The notes beneath the pieces were generated by a model. It saw only the letters and a list, made by a program, of their open reading frames with translations, searched no databases and was not told the origin of the DNA. DNA of 6,499 bases, taken from contig DAOWFN010000104.1 in the NCBI GenBank assembly GCA_030637945.1, forward strand, positions 1 to 6,499, given 5' to 3'. Source of the stretch: Gammaproteobacteria bacterium. GTDB taxonomy: Bacteria > Pseudomonadota > Gammaproteobacteria > SZUA-229. This document shows positions 4,287 to 6,499 of this stretch, piece after piece. The translations under genes and the position numbers were made by a program. Each line of letters starts with the position of its first letter. Position 1 is the first letter of the stretch.

Positions 4287-6499
4287 CTACGCCTCCCATT
4301 CCGCTTTACGACAGAGGCCGGAGAAGTTGCAATAGAAACAAACAGAAGCCTCACCCCAGGCGTTTAATGGTTCGCCGTTATTCATTTGTTCGAATAGTGT
4401 AATTAACCGCTGCCTGTTTTCATCGCGGTTTATTTGCAGGTCTTCGCCAGAAAGTGAGGATTTATTTTCAACTTTTTGATTGCTTGAATCTACTGATAAG
4501 TAACTCACTTCGCTTGCCTGATCATCGAGAAGTACATAAGTAGATAATTGTACATTTTCTCCGGTATCAACATCTTCCTGCCGAGCTGTTCTCCCGGTTT
4601 TGTAATCAATAATGGCATGTGTTTTATCGTCTTTCCGGGTATCGATGCGATCAAGACGGCCATAAATTTCTATGGAATCATTAAGACTGGTCGTAAGATT
4701 CTGTTCACTAATATAGATATTCCAATCGATTTGATGGCGAATTTGCCAGCTAATATATGCAGGAATATGTTTCTGCCAGCGATACAACCAGCTTCTGTGT
4801 AATACATTGTTCTCCAGATCGGTAAGGAAAATGCTTTTAGAAATCTTGGTTAAATAAGCTTCGGCTTCCGGGCGATTTGCATCTGTTATCGTCTGATTAA
4901 ATGCTTTGCCATGTTTTCTGTCACCACTGTGAAAGGTTTGTAATATCAGATGGATGCGTTCACCATAATCTGACTTTTTTAATTCATCACTGAGTTCTTC
5001 TAATGGCTTTAGCCGCAGCCCATCAGCACTAAAGTATTGGTAAGGGCAATTAATGATGCGTTGGTAAGCACTGGCCGAAATCCTTTCAGGGATTAAATCT
5101 TGTGGCATCGAGGGGAGAGGTTGTATCGATGGCTCGGGTAAACTGCTTTCGTCGCAGTTAAAGACTTCGCTGCCGTTTTGTACGAGCTGGGATAAGTACT
5201 CATTTTCCGGTATTTCTTTGAATACCAGCCGGTAAAAATTAATAAGTAATTCTAACCAGGGTGATACAGGTTTTTCTTCACCCTTTTCTTCGTTGCATGC
5301 AGTTATTAGTATTTCTGGTGCGGATAATAATGTGCGATTAAACAATTCATGGCGACTTTCCCGTTGTTCTTTCCAGGTATCTAATTTTAAGGCTTCACGT
5401 ACAGACTGGTTAAAGAAGGGGGAGCTGTTGGCACCACCAGGAAAATGCTGTGCTTCGGCTGCTGCGATGATGATACAGTCAAAAGTAAGATGTGATGCTT
5501 GTTCGAGCGTCATTAACTTAACGTTTGTATTGTTTGTGGGTGGCGTGAAATGTTGTGCTTCAAGTGCCATTCCTAACCAGACTCGACAATCGTACCAGCT
5601 TAACTTTGGATCTGAGTGCTTAATACTTTGCTGTAAGTTCTCTAACGTTTTTAATAAGAGTAGACCCGCTTCATCATTTTGATAGCCATGTAAAACGCCG
5701 AGTGAATCCAGGCTGTCGATTAAGGCAGAAAGGAAATCAGATAAAAGAATTTTTTTATCATCCGAGTAGTATTTTGCTAAGACCTCAGCGCTCCGTTGAA
5801 TATAATTTAGTGTACTGATAAGACCATCATAAGTATTAGCCGGCCAGTGGCTGAGGCGTTTTAGTCTGACCTTAAGTGCAGATTTATATTGATCGATGCC
5901 ACTGCTAATATTTTCGTGAAATATTAAATCATGTTCAAAACGGTAAATATTTTTTGTGTATTCATCATCGCTCGCTGTTTCTCCAGAAACTGTCTGTGTG
6001 ATGCTGATAAAAGGTGACTTAAGGCAATCCAGTAATGGATAGGCACTGAAGTCTTCTTCTATACATTCTAACCAGCGTTCGATAATCGTAGCTGCCTGCG
6101 TGGTTGCCAGTGACCAGCCGGCGTTATCCTGTAGCTGGATATTGGCACGTTCAAGCAACGCACGTAATCGGCGTGATAACTTTCTATCTTCACTGATGAT
6201 GGCAATATTATTCTTACCATTCAGAGTGTTAAGGCGAACATGGTAATCAATAGCGCGTATCTGTGCTTCTTCATTTACAGCCAGATAGACAGAAAAGGGT
6301 ATATCTTCTGGTGAAAGCTCAGCGAGTTTTTTACGAAATGTTTGTGCGCGCTGTTTGATCGAATGCTGCTGCTCAGATTGTGAAGGTGGTTTGTATGCTT
6401 CGTTTCTACAAGCAGACAATATGTGCTCACAGTTATCTTTAGCATCATCTGTTGTCATGGTTTTTTCAAATTCGATGACATGACATTGCTCGTTATTGA
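4287..6499 (-). CDS. AddB-like PD-(D/E)XK nuclease, probable DNA repair protein (5' end outside window)
   Basis: This is the C-terminal part of a protein related to AddB, the nuclease/scaffold subunit of double-strand-break resection complexes, most like the proteobacterial 'probable DNA repair protein' family of about 900 residues. An ATG at 6458-6456 would give 723 residues, but the frame stays open through 13 more codons to the edge, so that Met is probably internal. Numbering from it, residues of about 55-130 resemble the helicase-like AddB core and 315-405 the UvrD-like C-terminal part (TFDCIIIAAAEAQHFPGG). The nuclease domain follows: H503, D603 in GRLDRID, D618 and K620 in IIDYKTG, Q637 and Y641. 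Cysteines C471, C707, C710 and C716 (one Cys far upstream, then CxxCx5C) match the AddB 4Fe-4S site that staples the nuclease domain. Any N-terminal nucleotide-binding motif lies outside. A partner AddA-like helicase is not in the window; if it is linked, it is upstream of this gene beyond the right edge. Confidence 0.85.
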   Translation of the reverse strand, partial: NNEQCHVIEFEKTMTTDDAKDNCEHILSACRNEAYKPPSQSEQQHSIKQRAQTFRKKLAELSPEDIPFSVYLAVNEEAQIRAIDYHVRLNTLNGKNNIAIISEDRKLSRRLRALLERANIQLQDNAGWSLATTQAATIIERWLECIEEDFSAYPLLDCLKSPFISITQTVSGETASDDEYTKNIYRFEHDLIFHENISSGIDQYKSALKVRLKRLSHWPANTYDGLISTLNYIQRSAEVLAKYYSDDKKILLSDFLSALIDSLDSLGVLHGYQNDEAGLLLLKTLENLQQSIKHSDPKLSWYDCRVWLGMALEAQHFTPPTNNTNVKLMTLEQASHLTFDCIIIAAAEAQHFPGGANSSPFFNQSVREALKLDTWKEQRESRHELFNRTLLSAPEILITACNEEKGEEKPVSPWLELLINFYRLVFKEIPENEYLSQLVQNGSEVFNCDESSLPEPSIQPLPSMPQDLIPERISASAYQRIINCPYQYFSADGLRLKPLEELSDELKKSDYGERIHLILQTFHSGDRKHGKAFNQTITDANRPEAEAYLTKISKSIFLTDLENNVLHRSWLYRWQKHIPAYISWQIRHQIDWNIYISEQNLTTSLNDSIEIYGRLDRIDTRKDDKTHAIIDYKTGRTARQEDVDTGENVQLSTYVLLDDQASEVSYLSVDSSNQKVENKSSLSGEDLQINRDENRQRLITLFEQMNNGEPLNAWGEASVCFYCNFSGLCRKAEWEA

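Noticed and set aside
5293..5682. 129-codon plus-strand frame inside the nuclease gene
   Set aside because: It is wholly antisense to the conserved AddB-like coding frame. Its translation has no recognisable domain and it looks like a shadow frame.
1..6499. A defence or other undescribed multi-gene system
   Set aside because: Only four real genes are present. Two are housekeeping, one is an envelope lipoprotein, and one is a single repair-type nuclease facing the other way. Nothing links them into a system.

Overview
The window looks like chromosome from a moderately AT-rich gammaproteobacterium whose order I cannot name. The replicative helicase DnaB closely resembles the E. coli family and is followed by alr, as is usual in that group. 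A lipoprotein with an outer-membrane type of sorting signal indicates a Gram-negative envelope, and the AddB-like nuclease belongs to a type known from proteobacteria.

Layout. Positions 1-338 are dominated by a foldback: 1-133 is the exact reverse complement of 206-338. It carries the dnaB leader and the first 14 dnaB codons on both arms, with a structured, repeat-derived apex between them. dnaB (297-1703) and alr (1726-2814) follow on the plus strand, 22 bases apart, and are probably co-transcribed. After a 139-base gap comes a plus-strand lipoprotein gene (2954-4075). Its mature part is eight beta-propeller units of 40 residues each, the last one shortened at the C-terminus. From 4076 to 4286 lies a repeat island holding a GTGAATAGTTAA-type tandem array, its inverted copy, and a GTCATTCTGA-type dispersed repeat. 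From 4287 to the right edge, on the minus strand, is the C-terminal part of an AddB-like PD-(D/E)XK nuclease with four cysteines placed as for an iron-sulfur cluster. Its reading frame stays open to base 6499, so the gene begins outside the window.

How the genes relate. dnaB serves chromosome replication and alr supplies D-alanine for peptidoglycan; their linkage is a conserved neighbourhood, not a shared pathway. The propeller lipoprotein resembles BamB of the outer-membrane assembly machine but is not in the usual bamB locus. The nuclease is probably a DNA double-strand-break repair factor and is convergent with the lipoprotein gene.

I found no convincing undescribed system. The strongest oddities are the foldback at the left edge (probably an assembly or amplification artefact seeded by a natural palindromic repeat), the mobile-element-like inverted-repeat island between the convergent genes, the very regular propeller repeats, and an unusual C-terminus on alanine racemase.
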